From NCBI GenBank assembly GCA_031213475.1, contig JARUPZ010000019.1, positions 3,498,770 through 3,562,769 of the forward strand: DNA of 64,000 nucleotides, written 5' to 3'. How positions within the stretch are numbered: the first letter of the stretch is position 1; each line of letters begins with the position of its first letter. Of this stretch, positions 32,901-43,700 are shown piece after piece. The notes below the pieces were generated by a model. That model saw only the letters and a program-made list of their open reading frames with translations, was not told where the DNA came from and did not search any database. The position numbers were made by a program, and so were the translations under genes. This DNA is from Nereocystis luetkeana (Eukaryota > Sar > Phaeophyceae > Laminariales > Laminariaceae).

Positions 32901-33110
32901 GCGCCTGCCTTTGATGTGTGTGTGTGTCTGCCGCGGGTTCCGTCCCGGCTCGGCAGACGACGACAGCGTTATGTTTTTCCCCGAGGGTAGGCAGCAGTGG
33001 ACGTCGATGAAGAATGAACAAGCACGCGAGCAGGTCTCACAGAGACAACCGAGTAACGGTGCACTGCGGCACGCGATCGTCAGATGAAGAGCGGCGTCAA
33101 AAACAACTTG
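29990..33110. other. No gene established
   Basis: A GC-richer block at 29,990-30,450 is open on both strands (78 codons plus, starting MAEGVLNDKTPTPRVRVEVF; over 150 codons minus), so its coding strand cannot be chosen. The remainder to 33,110 shows scattered ORFs below 110 codons, poly-A/T runs and no domain. Confidence 0.35.
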
Positions 33111-33119
33111 GATGATAGC

Positions 33120-33205
33120 GCGTTGCCTTGTAGGAGCGATGCCTAAATTTTCTGCCTTATAGGGGTGACGCCTACTTTTTCTGCCTTACAGGGGTGACAA
33201 GTATA
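33120..33205. repeat. Tandem repeat, about 29-bp unit, 3 copies
   Basis: TGCCTTRYAGGGGTGACGCCTACTTTTTC repeated three times. Confidence 0.85.
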
Positions 33206-33211
33206 GCTACT

Positions 33212-33352
33212 GTAACTCACGCTCTCGCGCTTTCCGCTAATCATTTTTTTTATTGCAAGAAAAAGCCCCTACGAGGATGCACTCGGTGAGACTTGAACCC
33301 ACGAGATTGATCTTGATAGGCACGCGGACCACCCACCAAGCCGCCGGGGACG
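33212..33352 (-). repeat. tRNA-derived SINE-like repeat, truncated copy 2
   Basis: Keeps the tRNA-like head (minus strand: GTCCCCGGCGGCTTGGTGGG A-box region, GGGTTCAAGTCTCACC B-box region) and only the first part of the body. Confidence 0.75.
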
Positions 33353-33729
33353 CCGGCATTGCAGTATAGTAACTCCACACCTACCTCACCCAACAACTGA
33401 CTTTGAGGATGAGCAAGAACAAAACAAAGAAACGTGCATCTCGGACGCGTGCTACAATGCGATATGTGAGGTGCAGCACTGTCGGGTTTGAAACACTTCT
33501 GATTGGCCGGGCTCCTGGACCCAATATCGTTGGAATACCATCAGCATTTTACCTAAATTTCCGTGATATGATGACGGTATCCCTACCGTGTATATGTAGG
33601 CCTTGGAAGTGCTCATTGGGATGTACTTTCAGCGCTTCTCTATTTTTTTTTGGCGGGGGAGGGTGTTGTGGTGGTTGGAGAGTGAGCTCCCAGAGTGAGG
33701 GGTCCTCAAAACACCAGAATATGCAGGTG

Positions 33730-33780
33730 ATTGCTGCCCCCCCCCCCCCCCCCCACCACCCCCACCACCACCACCACCCT
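33730..33780. repeat. C tract and CCA repeat
   Basis: About 16 C then CACCACCACC. Confidence 0.9.
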
Positions 33781-34131
33781 AGAAAGCGTCCTTTTCGACG
33801 AACGCTGGTCGGGCTTCTCGAACGAAATCTCTCCGAGGCCGTGAGCTCCGGGTGACTTATCGAGCCCTCTCGTGTTCGGAGGAGATCAGAAAATACTTAT
33901 CTGGCCACACTATTATACTCATTCCTCGCTCGGTATACATTCCCCGAAGCCCTTTAACGATGGGGTGCATTTACGAACAAAATAGCGTATAAAATTCTAG
34001 TGGCGCTTCCATATTCCGACGAGGTTGGGTTTAAGGAGCCCGGTCGGTCAGGAACAGTTTTGGCCCAACAAAAAAGTGCTGCCGCTCAGGGCCGAGGAAT
34101 GTAAGGGTGGTTTTGCACGCCAATGCGAATA

Positions 34132-34243
34132 CTATTCCGGGGGGGGGGCATATTAAATAGGACCTACAGTACGAACAAAAACCTATATGTTTCGCTATTT
34201 TTTATTCACAACATTTGGTCTTTTTTAATATGGTCCTCCGTAG
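34132..34243. repeat. MITE family A, copy 3
   Basis: Reverse orientation to copy 1: CTATTCCGGGGGGG..TAAATAGGACCTACAGTACG at the left, ACATTTGGTC..TAATATGGTCCTCCGTAGTA at the right. Confidence 0.82.
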
Positions 34244-34488
34244 TAAGCGTTTCTTATGTTTCCAGCCAGGGTGGTGCATGCCCTTATCGCCTGCCACTCC
34301 TTGGATGCGTGCTGCGGCAGAGATGCACCTTAACTTTTCTGAGGCTCCATACGCGAGAAAATTTATGTATCTAACACCGCCAACCCCCCCCCCCGCCGAT
34401 AAAACAAAACATCAGTTTTTTAGAAAACGAACATGTGCACCCGATGAACATATATTATCAGCTGTAGGGTATAGGTGTGTATATATAC

Positions 34489-34826
34489 ATTTTTTTTTCA
34501 AAATGATCACATTTACTTTCAGCCTAACTCGTAGGAGCTTTTATCCTCAACAAACCTCTGGACAAGCCGTGGTCACAGGTGTCTACCCTTCTCCCCCCCG
34601 GTACGTGCCTTTTATTTTTTTGTCGCGCATAGATAGGGTTCAGCATTCCCACTGCTCGTCGATTTTCATCGAATGTAGCTAACTCGCGCTCTCGCGCTTT
34701 CCTCTACGAATAATCAATTCTTAATGCAAGAAAAATACCCTACGAGCATGCACTCGGTGAGACTTGAACCCACGAGATTGATCTTGGTAGGCTCGCGGAC
34801 CACCTACCAAGCCACCGGGGACGCCG
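34489..34826 (-). repeat. tRNA-derived SINE-like repeat, copy 3
   Basis: Full-length relative of the 5,772-6,100 copy: shared body (TTTACTTTCAGCCTAACTCG, GCCGTGGTCACAGGTGTCTACC, GTCGATTTTCATCGAATGTAGC) and the tRNA-like head at the right end. Confidence 0.8.
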
Positions 34827-35104
34827 GCTATATGTAACACGAACAATACTCGTGTTTTACCGTACGTAACATATCACTTCTCGGTGGTGGTAGTCCAGCG
34901 AGATTGGGTCAAGAGAAGAAGCCAGTTTCAGTTACAAAAGTTTTTTGGGGGACAATTTAAGCACTACCCTGTATGTACCTGTACCCCTTGCCATTGAAGC
35001 ACGCGTATCTGGGCGGAAAATAGGAGCACCGCTTCGTCTTAATGTAAATGCCGGAGCGGTTCTTATATTCCCGACCGGAGCGGTATAGCACGCATCTGAG
35101 GAGA

Positions 35105-35400
35105 AGGGTGATGATGATGACGATGATGATGATGATGACGATGATGATGATGATGACGATGATGATGACGATGATGATGATGACGATTCTTATGATGATG
35201 GTGATGATGATGATGACGATTCTTATGATGATGATGGTGATGATGGTGATGATGACGATGACGATGATGATGATGATGATGATGATGGTTCTTATGATGA
35301 TGGACGACGACGATGACGATGACGATGATGATGCTGATGATGATGATGACGATGATGATGATGATGATGATGACATTGACAAAAGATGACGACGATGATG
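35105..35400. repeat. (GAT/GAC)n microsatellite, about 290 bp
   Basis: Long GATGATGAC array with GATTCTTATGATGATG interruptions. Confidence 0.95.
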
Positions 35401-35498
35401 GCAGCGCGTCACGGATCGTTCTTCAAAAGAATGCGTAATTGTTATGGTAGTCCCCTCTCCCCCGTTCCGGCGTACCAAGGACCCCGCTGTTCCGAAGG

Positions 35499-35532
35499 CG
35501 GGGGGGGGGGGGGGGCGGGGGGGGGGGGGGCA
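35499..35532. repeat. Poly-G tract
   Basis: Over 30 bases, broken by one C. Confidence 0.95.
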
Positions 35533-36123
35533 GTGTTACAAGGCTCAGATCGGGTAGGCAATTGATTCCCCTGATACTATTAATGAGACCTTAACACAAG
35601 AAGGAGTCCTCTCTGTGCGGTGCGCGGAGTGGGTGATACGCCGGGAAAGTGATTTTCGCGGCTGAGATACCGGGGGCGGTAAACCAAGCGAACAAGCCAC
35701 CTTTTGCCGCGGGTGACGCATGCTCCGTAGGATACGGCGTAGATATACGTATACATAGGGGTGCACCAAAGTAAAAAATAAATAATTCTCAGAGGCTCTT
35801 CGCTGAACGAGCTTTACCCCTTACCCCCACAAAACTGTTTCTTGAGAAAAAAAAAACAGTAAAAAGTGCAACCCCACGAAGAGCTCCATTATTAGCCTAC
35901 TTTCTGTACGTATATAGGCACATCACGAATAATATTATTGTAGATTAAAAAAAAAGACTGACGTTTTTTTTTCAGGGGATATTGGTAGTTAAGGAGTCCG
36001 GTCAGTCAGAAAATGTTTCGGCCAAAAAAGTGTCACACTCGTTACCCCCCCCCATCGTATGGTAGCAGGCGTCGGATCCGATACGTTTTATTAATAAAAT
36101 TACAAAAAAACAACAACAACTAG

Positions 36124-36301
36124 CTGTGAAAATCGAGGATTTCGTCGAAGCTCACTTTTGCAAGCTGTGTGTGATGCTTCAATCGCGCGTGCTACGGCTA
36201 CACATATATGCATCATACCAAGCCCGCAGTACGCGCGATCGAAGTATCATCACACAGCTCGCAAAGAAAGGTGAGCTTCGACGAAACCCTCGATCTCACA
36301 G
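36124..36301. repeat. Long imperfect hairpin
   Basis: Left arm 36,124-36,197 (CTGTGAAAATCGAGGATTTC..) pairs with right arm 36,223-36,301 (..GAAACCCTCGATCTCACAG) over about 75 bases with scattered mismatches and a ~25-base loop. No second copy seen in the window. Size and mismatch pattern fit either a fold-back element or a plant/algal-type microRNA precursor. Confidence 0.75.
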
Positions 36302-36460
36302 TTTTTCATATTTTTTTTACTATTACCCAAATAAATATATACCCTGATATATAGAAACGTGAATACGGGTGTCGACCACGAACAGAAACGCGTGCTACTT
36401 ACTTAAGGGGTTGCACTTAAATTTGTCAAGAGAAAAAAAATCTGAGTAAAGTGGCTCCTT

Positions 36461-36560
36461 AACCCTTCTATTCATAGGACTGCGGCCCCGTTTCGGGGAC
36501 AAATTACTTAGAATTTGACTGGTTTGTCCCCAAAAAGGGACTGCAGTACTCAAAGGGTTA
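36461..36560. repeat. Palindromic MITE family B, copy 4
   Basis: AACCCTTCTATTCATAGGACTGCGGCCCCGTTTCGGGG.. and complement ending CTGCAGTACTCAAAGGGTT. Confidence 0.85.
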
Positions 36561-36562
36561 AC

Positions 36563-36690
36563 CCAATTTCGTCGGAATGGAATACCATTCCGAGAAGCGT
36601 TTTTACGCTATAAATATACGAGCGTTAACCCAATATCGTTGGAATGGGATACCATTACGAGAAGCGTTTTTACGGTATAAATATACTTCG
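36563..36690. repeat. Direct duplication, about 66-bp unit
   Basis: ACCCAATWTCGTYGGAATGGRATACCATTMCGAGAAGCG then TTTTTACGSTATAAATATAC, twice. The first unit abuts MITE copy 4. Confidence 0.85.
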
Positions 36691-36917
36691 TACGAGTGTT
36701 GTTCGTATGATATGTACTACGTATATATACCTACCATAGCGCATATTCATCGGACTCACTTTTTTCGTTTTCTCAAAAAAAAACATTTTTTTTGGGGGGG
36801 GCGGGGGCGATGTTAAGATCTCCTACACGTATTCGGGGTGTCAGAAAATTATAGGTACAGCCTCTTCTCTGCCGCAGCACGCATCCCTCCCGTGAAACGT
36901 CAACTTCGCTGCTCTTT

Positions 36918-37008
36918 GTAGAACCGCAGTCCCGTTTTTGGGCCCAATCCACTCAAATTCTGAAGTCGTTTGTCTCAAAAACGGGACTGCGGTCCTCCTG
37001 AGAGGGTC
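36918..37008. repeat. Palindromic MITE family B, copy 5
   Basis: GTAGAACCGCAGTCCCGTTTTTGGGCCCAATCCACTC.. and the arm AAAAACGGGACTGCGGTCCTCC. Confidence 0.85.
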
Positions 37009-37135
37009 ATTAAGCCGGTCCCCACAACGTCCGGAAGATCAAAACTAACTATCGATATACCGGGGAGAGCGATAAAAATCCACGTTTTTTGTTTTTTGTT
37101 TTTCGTCCTCTCCTCATGGAAAGAAACTACCAATT

Positions 37136-37240
37136 GCGGGGGACCACAGTTAATAGGACCTATGGTATACATAAAAACCTATATATTTAACCATTTTACG
37201 AACAATATTTGGTCCTATTAACTACGGTCCCCCGTAATAG
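37136..37240. repeat. MITE family A, copy 4
   Basis: GCGGGGGACCACAGTTAATAGGACC at the left and GGTCCTATTAACTACGGTCCCCCGTAATAG at the right; a well-preserved copy. Confidence 0.9.
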
Positions 37241-37649
37241 TGAGAAAAAAACGCGCAGCAGCCGTAAGTAGTACGTACTACGTAGCTGCTCCGATACTAC
37301 TGCTGCACGTACTGCGAAGCAATTTTTGGACTGCACACGCGCGGGCAAGTTTTCTGGATTGGGCTGGCCCGCCACCATTATGCTGTCGGGCGTCACGCCC
37401 CTGCAGAAGCACCTGATCTTGTCTTGTGGCAGACGACCACAGAGCCACAAAAAAATCACCCAGTCAAGCCGAGCGTCATACGACCGAAGTAGCGCTTCGA
37501 GTCAGCAAAATACCTTACGATAATGTATTACTTCCTCCCCGCCTCCCCCCCCCCCCGCATATTCTCACATCCACGTCGGAAAGGCGTGAGAAGTCAGGAC
37601 GGAGACGAAAGAAAGAACGATACCAGCCAAACGCACATACATATATAAG

Positions 37650-37808
37650 GGGTTATTATATATAATATATAATATATATATATATTAATTTAATATATAT
37701 ATATATATATTAATTTAATATATATATATATATATTAATTTAATATATATAGATATATATATATTATATTATATATATATTATATATATTATATTATATA
37801 TATATATG
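37650..37808. repeat. (TA)n and TATATTAATT repeat
   Basis: About 155 bases of TA repeats with TTAATTTAATATA units. Confidence 0.95.
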
Positions 37809-37989
37809 TATACGTGCCAGAAGAAGCAAATCACCGCTTTTCTAACGCGTGAGCAGCAAGCTGCCTTCTCTCTCTCACACACACACACACAATTGAAAAA
37901 ACTAGTTCGTTCCGCGCTTTGCCCTCTTCTTCCTGTGATACCTCCGAGGCTATCAGCATCGCGTCGCGTGGTCATCCTAAAAAAATCGC

Positions 37990-38113
37990 GCGAAATAATC
38001 GAAAGAGACATCATCATCATCACCATCATCATCATCCTCATCATCATCATCATCGTCATCATCATCATCATCATCATCATCCTCATCATCATCATCATCA
38101 TCATCATCATACA
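37990..38113. repeat. (ATC)n microsatellite
   Basis: About 120 bases of CATCATCAT with CCT and CGT interruptions. Confidence 0.95.
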
Positions 38114-38114
38114 T

Positions 38115-40775
38115 CATCCTCAAGCATACGAGCGCGTATTCAGCACCTTGATATATATGTTAGGGATGGGGTTTCTCTCTCGTTCGACGAGCGCTTCATT
38201 GCGTGTTCCAGACGATATTTGGAGAGAAAGCAACACGACATTGTATTACACCCGATGGCGAGAGACGAAACAGCGTACCTACAACGTATGGCAGGGCCAC
38301 TCGATGTACGCGCGGGAAGGCCAGCGCTGGCGCACGGGGGTGGCTCGTAGTAGGCGAAGGGAAAGGCCCAACCTCTGGTGACCCGGCCAGTCACCCATCA
38401 ACATAAAAAACACGAACCACCCGAAATCACGCACACGGAGTAGCATCTATCTACCAGCACGTGCGTATGTGTCAACTCCTCCAAGCAGCACAGGCGTCCC
38501 GTCGAAGCAATACAGCGGTAGTAGCACGGAGCAAGCCGGGTCGCCAAGAGCCGTGTCCGTAGAAATCGAAGCAACACCGCAGTACAGCGCGTTACCGCAA
38601 TACACCAACGATGATCGGTCGACTCCAGAACAAAACCCGGAGCACTGCAAGTACAACCGATGGTCTTCGTACGGAACTAACTCACTAAGCAACCCATGAA
38701 TAAAAAAAAACTCAGTCGACCTCTCTCATCTCCCTGCGTCGCAACAGTTATCACTCCCCTCCCCCCCCCCCCCCCCCCGGCCCGGCTCAACGCGAGGAAC
38801 CAAGTGATGCGCACTTCAGACAGATCATCTGCAGATCATTCCCACTGCATGCATATGGTCTGTTTCAGGGCGGATAGTCTGCACCTGGTATGATCTAAAC
38901 CCACGCTTCAGACGGATGAGGACCGCACCAAATATAATCTACTTCGTAGGGCATAGTGTTCCCTGGGTTGGAGCTGTACTGTACAGACCGTGCGCAAACC
39001 TCTCACAACGAAAACGGCAGGTGAGGAACTAGATGTTCTATCTGCAGATAGATAGATACATCGTGATCTGTATGAGGAGGGGAAATCGATGCCTGGTACA
39101 TCAATTTCAGCGGACTCCCCATGCCTTCCCTTCCGTTCCCTTTATTTTTTCTCACGTGGACCGAGCTGGGCTGTGGACAGAAAATCCCGCTCATACGATC
39201 GATCATGCGGGGGGCTGGAAACTACTGAGCGACACTTAGCAGCGTCTGTTCAACTGGTGCAACGGCAGCAGGTGCAGCATGCCGCATCACCTCCTTCGCG
39301 AAACAGCGGCACAAATAAATGGTACACAACAAGCAGAACGCAAAACCCCGCGCATGCAACGTACGCGCATTTCCGGTGGGATTTTTCTTTTTCTTTTCTA
39401 AATGCGACTTACTGCCAAACCGGGGCAAGCCCCTACGCACATTTGTTTTCGGCCGTAGCGCACAATAACCATCGGCATATATCGAGAGGTAGGAAGGAGG
39501 CCGACAACCAAACCGAAATAAAAAAAATCAACGTTACACAGGATCCTGAAACCTACAAAACAGAGACCTAACCACGGGTACGTGGGATTCCGACAATTAA
39601 TCTACCGAAACAACCAACACCGTCCACCATCCGCCTCCCTAACGCGGACGCGTGTACGTATATAGCCCCCGCTCCCGAAACAAAAACCCACGCAGAATTG
39701 CGTTGCACTTTTTGTTGTTGTTGTTGTTGTTGTTGCAACAATGCATGCAGAGAGCAAAACACGCACACATCAAAAATAATCGCCGGCGCACGCAGAGCAA
39801 GTGCACCCACCGAGAGCAACCACACGCAAACGAGAAAAAAATATATATCCACGACCGAAAATTATACCTGGTGCCAAAACTAAAAGCACCGTCTACTCTC
39901 CGTTGCCCCCTCCCCTACAAGGTGGGCGTGTATCAGTAGACTAAAACGAAGCAGTGCTATTGCCTAGATTTTTTTGCAACAACACACGCGCGGCGAATGC
40001 ACCCACCGTGAGAGAAAATAGACTCAAACGTGCGTTCGTCCCTAGCAGTTACCCTGCACCGTTTGGGCGCACCCTCTCACTGATTTTATTGTCCAGAATA
40101 CAAGCCCGACGAAAGAACTGATTAAATGATATAGTAGCCGTCAAGCCGCGCAACACGAAAAAGCACAGAGAGCAGGGAACAAACAGATGGGGGGAGGGGG
40201 GAAAGGGCGGGGGGGGGGGGGGCGAAATAAAACTCTAGCTACGGCATCAATTATGCCTTTTAATGACCAGCGCAAAATGTTTAATAACATCGAGTAAATT
40301 ATGCAAACAAAAAAAAATATTGGGAATATTTTTTGTTTCGCGGGCTTCGTCTTCTTCTTCTTCTTCTCCTTCTTCTCCTTCTTCTTCCTCTTCTTCCACC
40401 CCTCGACTATTCAATAGGATCGGTCACCCCTCTTCGTTTGCACTGCAGCTTATTTTTCGACTGTGACTACTGTACCTCTGTGGCGTTTAGCGCCGCCCTA
40501 AATCGCTTCCTGACCCCTGACCCCTGACTCCTGCCCCCTGTCCCCTGCCCCCTCCCCCTCCCACTATCTGCCCTTACGATTTTTGAGGTGATGTCCGCGC
40601 CGTGTACTTGGGGGGCTGGGTCCCGCCGCTCGCGGTGAAGATTTCTTACACGCGTGCGTACCTTCCGAATGCACAGAGATGGCGGCTAGAGATAGGTCCA
40701 TGGTGGGTAAAGGTCTGCCCATGACGGCTAGAGATCGGTCCATGGCGGGGACGGGGAGCTTTTGGATCGAAGCGC
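38115..40775. other. No gene established; downstream of the kinase
   Basis: Plus-strand frames at 38,130-38,380 and 38,469-38,699 have mixed, protein-like composition (VPDDIWRESNTTLYYTRWRE; VSVEIEATPQYSALPQY) but overlap open frames on the other strand and match no family. 38,815-39,070 is a copy of the GATC-rich repeat. A TTG/TTC array lies at 39,712-39,735 and CTT-rich repeats at 40,350-40,395. 40,640-40,760 has a short direct repeat (GACGGCTAGAGATMGGTCCATGG). Confidence 0.4.
38815..39070. repeat. GATC-rich dispersed repeat, copy
   Basis: ACTTCAGACAGATCATCTGCAGATCATTC, TTCCCTGGGTTGGAGCTGTACTGTACAGACC, and TCTATCTGCAGATAGATAG, the same elements as at 54.0-54.3 kb in reverse order. Confidence 0.6.
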
Positions 40776-43700
40776 TCACGCGGTGATCCACGGGTGATTC
40801 CGAAGCGTCTCGAGGGTAGGCCGTCTCTCCGGATCGAAGAGCAAGCAGGACTGGATGAAGTCAATCACCTGCGTTTCACCACACGAACACGTCGAGATAA
40901 AAGTGCTTCCAGTTTTATACTGGTAGTAGTTATTACTTTTTGGCTTGATTAGGCCCGGAGGGGGGGGAGCGGGGTGGGGGCGGGGGGGGGGGCAGGTATG
41001 TAAACCGTCTTCCCAACACTTACGTACTGCTGTAGATGTTGGGATAACGCATCAAAACACTCTCGATGTGTTCGTACTGCTGTATTGAGCGTGTTTGTGT
41101 TTTGCCCGCCCCATCCCATCCCCTGGCATCCTCTTATTTTTGTTGCTGACGCTGAACGAATGATTCGATGTTGTCGCAAAATCGAAATCGCATCGACTCT
41201 GTGAACTTGATCTTCATCTGTGCGACAGGGGGTGAGCGCGAGATCACCCCGACCCTGTGCAGGAGGATCTCGCCGCTCCGTACGGGTAGAAAACGCGGGC
41301 ATACGTGGAGAGATTGCCGTCGATACAAGCCGAGGCCCACGGAGCGTCCCACCCATGGTCGGAAAAAAAAATGGCCCGGCAACTTAAACGCCAAGGCCGA
41401 AAAAGGTCGCATCATGTGTGCAACAAATTATGGCCTCCTTAAAACGGTGGTGTGCTGGTACACAGACAAAAGAGACGGGCATGCGTACAGATGCAGTGTA
41501 CAGAAAAAAAAAGCAAGTATATCCGACGCGATGCGCCATGTTTTCTTTTTCAACGGAGGAAGGAAGGAAGGAAGGTAAGTAAGGTAAGGAAGAAAGGATT
41601 GGTGCCTCCGACAAAAAAAAAGAGGACATGAGGACACCGCCTGCCAGCCTGCCTCGGGCGCTCGAGCCAGCGGAGAGCCAGACATACCCGCCGGGGTGGT
41701 TGTCCTCGTGCGTGGCAGATATACCGTGGAGAGAGGTTGTGCAAGAGGCGTGGTCTCAACTCACCTCCAGCGATAAGGGCATTCTCCAGGCCGAGAGAAG
41801 CTCAGCGAGCCTTTCCTCCATCGCGATGACACGGCACCGATGGTCTTGCGACGGCAACGCCACCTCAAAAGGTGGCACGCCGGTAAGCATGCTGCTCAAC
41901 GGGGGGGGGGTACAACGGGGGGGCGTACAGATTTGGGAGGGGGAATTTTTTGCCGGGGGGGGGGGGGGGGGGGCGCGCAGTGGGGTCGACGGTGGGCTTG
42001 GAACGAAAGGCGGCCCCGGAGGTGTTCATTGGTGTCAGGGAACACACGGTAAACAGCAGCCTGGTTCAAAGTCACACGGCGTAAGCTTTTCCCCCGGCCA
42101 TGTAGTCCACGCCGCTTTTCCGAGTCAGACCGTGAAACTGTGTACCCTTCTTACGAACACCTGACCCAACGTTATTTGTATAAAATTATTTTCCTGCTGT
42201 TTTTTTTTTGGTTTTGGAAGAATTGGGCCACCTCGCGAGACCAAATATTTTCGGCGAAAGGAAACAACCCCCCCCCCCCGCCCGCAAGTTAGACCTCGGG
42301 AAGGAGATACATAACGCTTGTGCAAAGTTGCAGGGTGCATCTCCAAAAAACGGCGCGCACATTTGGAATTCTGTGCGGAAAAAGTTTGACAAGAAAAGTC
42401 ATTGCCTCGTATTTACTTGGTGTCAGTATGTGATAGTTTTTTGGTCGTGTATTTCGTTCAATACGGAACATACGCAGGGCAGATATTGTTTTTCTTGCGC
42501 GAAAATATGTGCAGACATTCCTTGGAGTACTGCTGTACGTAAAAGCGAAGGTTTCAGATGAAACAAACAAACGTTTCTTCCCATGATGGAGACGCCTTCC
42601 TGCTGGTGGCCGTCTCAAAGGGCCGTGGTTAGTCCGGGAAACATTTTCGCCGCTATCACCAGCCCTAGGACCTCAGCCCAAAAAACAAATGGTCATGCAT
42701 GTCACCGTCTTCCGCTGTTCATGGCAGTCAGTACGATACCAGAATAAAATATGTCCCGTTCGAGTAGATGCTGCTGACGGCATTTCGCGGAGGAGAGAAC
42801 TACGTCTTGTAACTCGAACCAGCTTGTACTGTATGATACTCGGATCCTACTGCAGTACCATTTAGAGGCTCGTGAATCACGATCCCTGCGCCAAAAATTG
42901 AGAACATGAAGAGCATGAAGTCGTCGTGGGCACCGCCCAGACTGCCACCAATATTCGCGTCAGTTTGTAACGCACGCACATAGTGTGTACATACACATAA
43001 TATATATATGTATATATATAGTAGGGCGTATGATCATTTGGTCAGCGCAACCGAATTCTAAAAAGCAACCTACCCTGTAACATAACGGGGGGCCATAGTA
43101 AATACCTGGGATGACCTACGGTACACACAAAAGACCTACCAGCATATATTTACCTATTTTTACCAACAATATTTGGTCTTACATAATATCGTCCTCCGCA
43201 AAAGTGGCAGCCACTTTCGCCCTTGCAGCCTCCGCCGACCGGACCAGTTTCCTCCACCACACCACACGCACGCACGCATAGTGGTGTGTGTATTACCAGA
43301 CTCGAAAACAAATACCAGGTACGTAGCAACAAAAAAAAAGCCAAAACAAAAGCCGACGCTGAACGAATTTCTCGCCTCTGTCTATCGCGAGCGAAAACGT
43401 TTACGCCGACGACACTGAAATACAGTCACGAATACAATAAAAGGCCGACGGAAGCGCCCCCCCCCCCCCCCCCGAAAAAAAAAAACACTCTCACATGAAC
43501 AGCATGACGCCGCAAGCCCACACATCGACCGCGAACCCGTCGAATCCACCCGAGCTCGTCAGCACCTCGGGAGAGATGTAAAGCTGTTTCCCGCATGGCC
43601 CCTGAGGCACCAACGCCCTAGCTCTCCCATCCGCGGTTTGAGGGATGCGCAGCGCCAGCCCGAAGTCGATAAGCTTAACGCGTTTTCCCTCGTCCATGAG

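Noticed and set aside
33212-33352. Functional tRNA gene
   Set aside because: T-arm and D-arm are present, but there is no complementary acceptor stem, and the copy belongs to a dispersed SINE-like family.
38130-38699. Two protein-like plus-strand ORFs
   Set aside because: No domain, no splice evidence, and competing frames are open on both strands.
42840-42960. Minus-strand frame with MLFMFSIFGAGIVI as the next kinase exon
   Set aside because: It repeats MLFM but does not continue the kinase fold; the exon at 41,891 (MLTGVPPFE) fits in sequence and phase.
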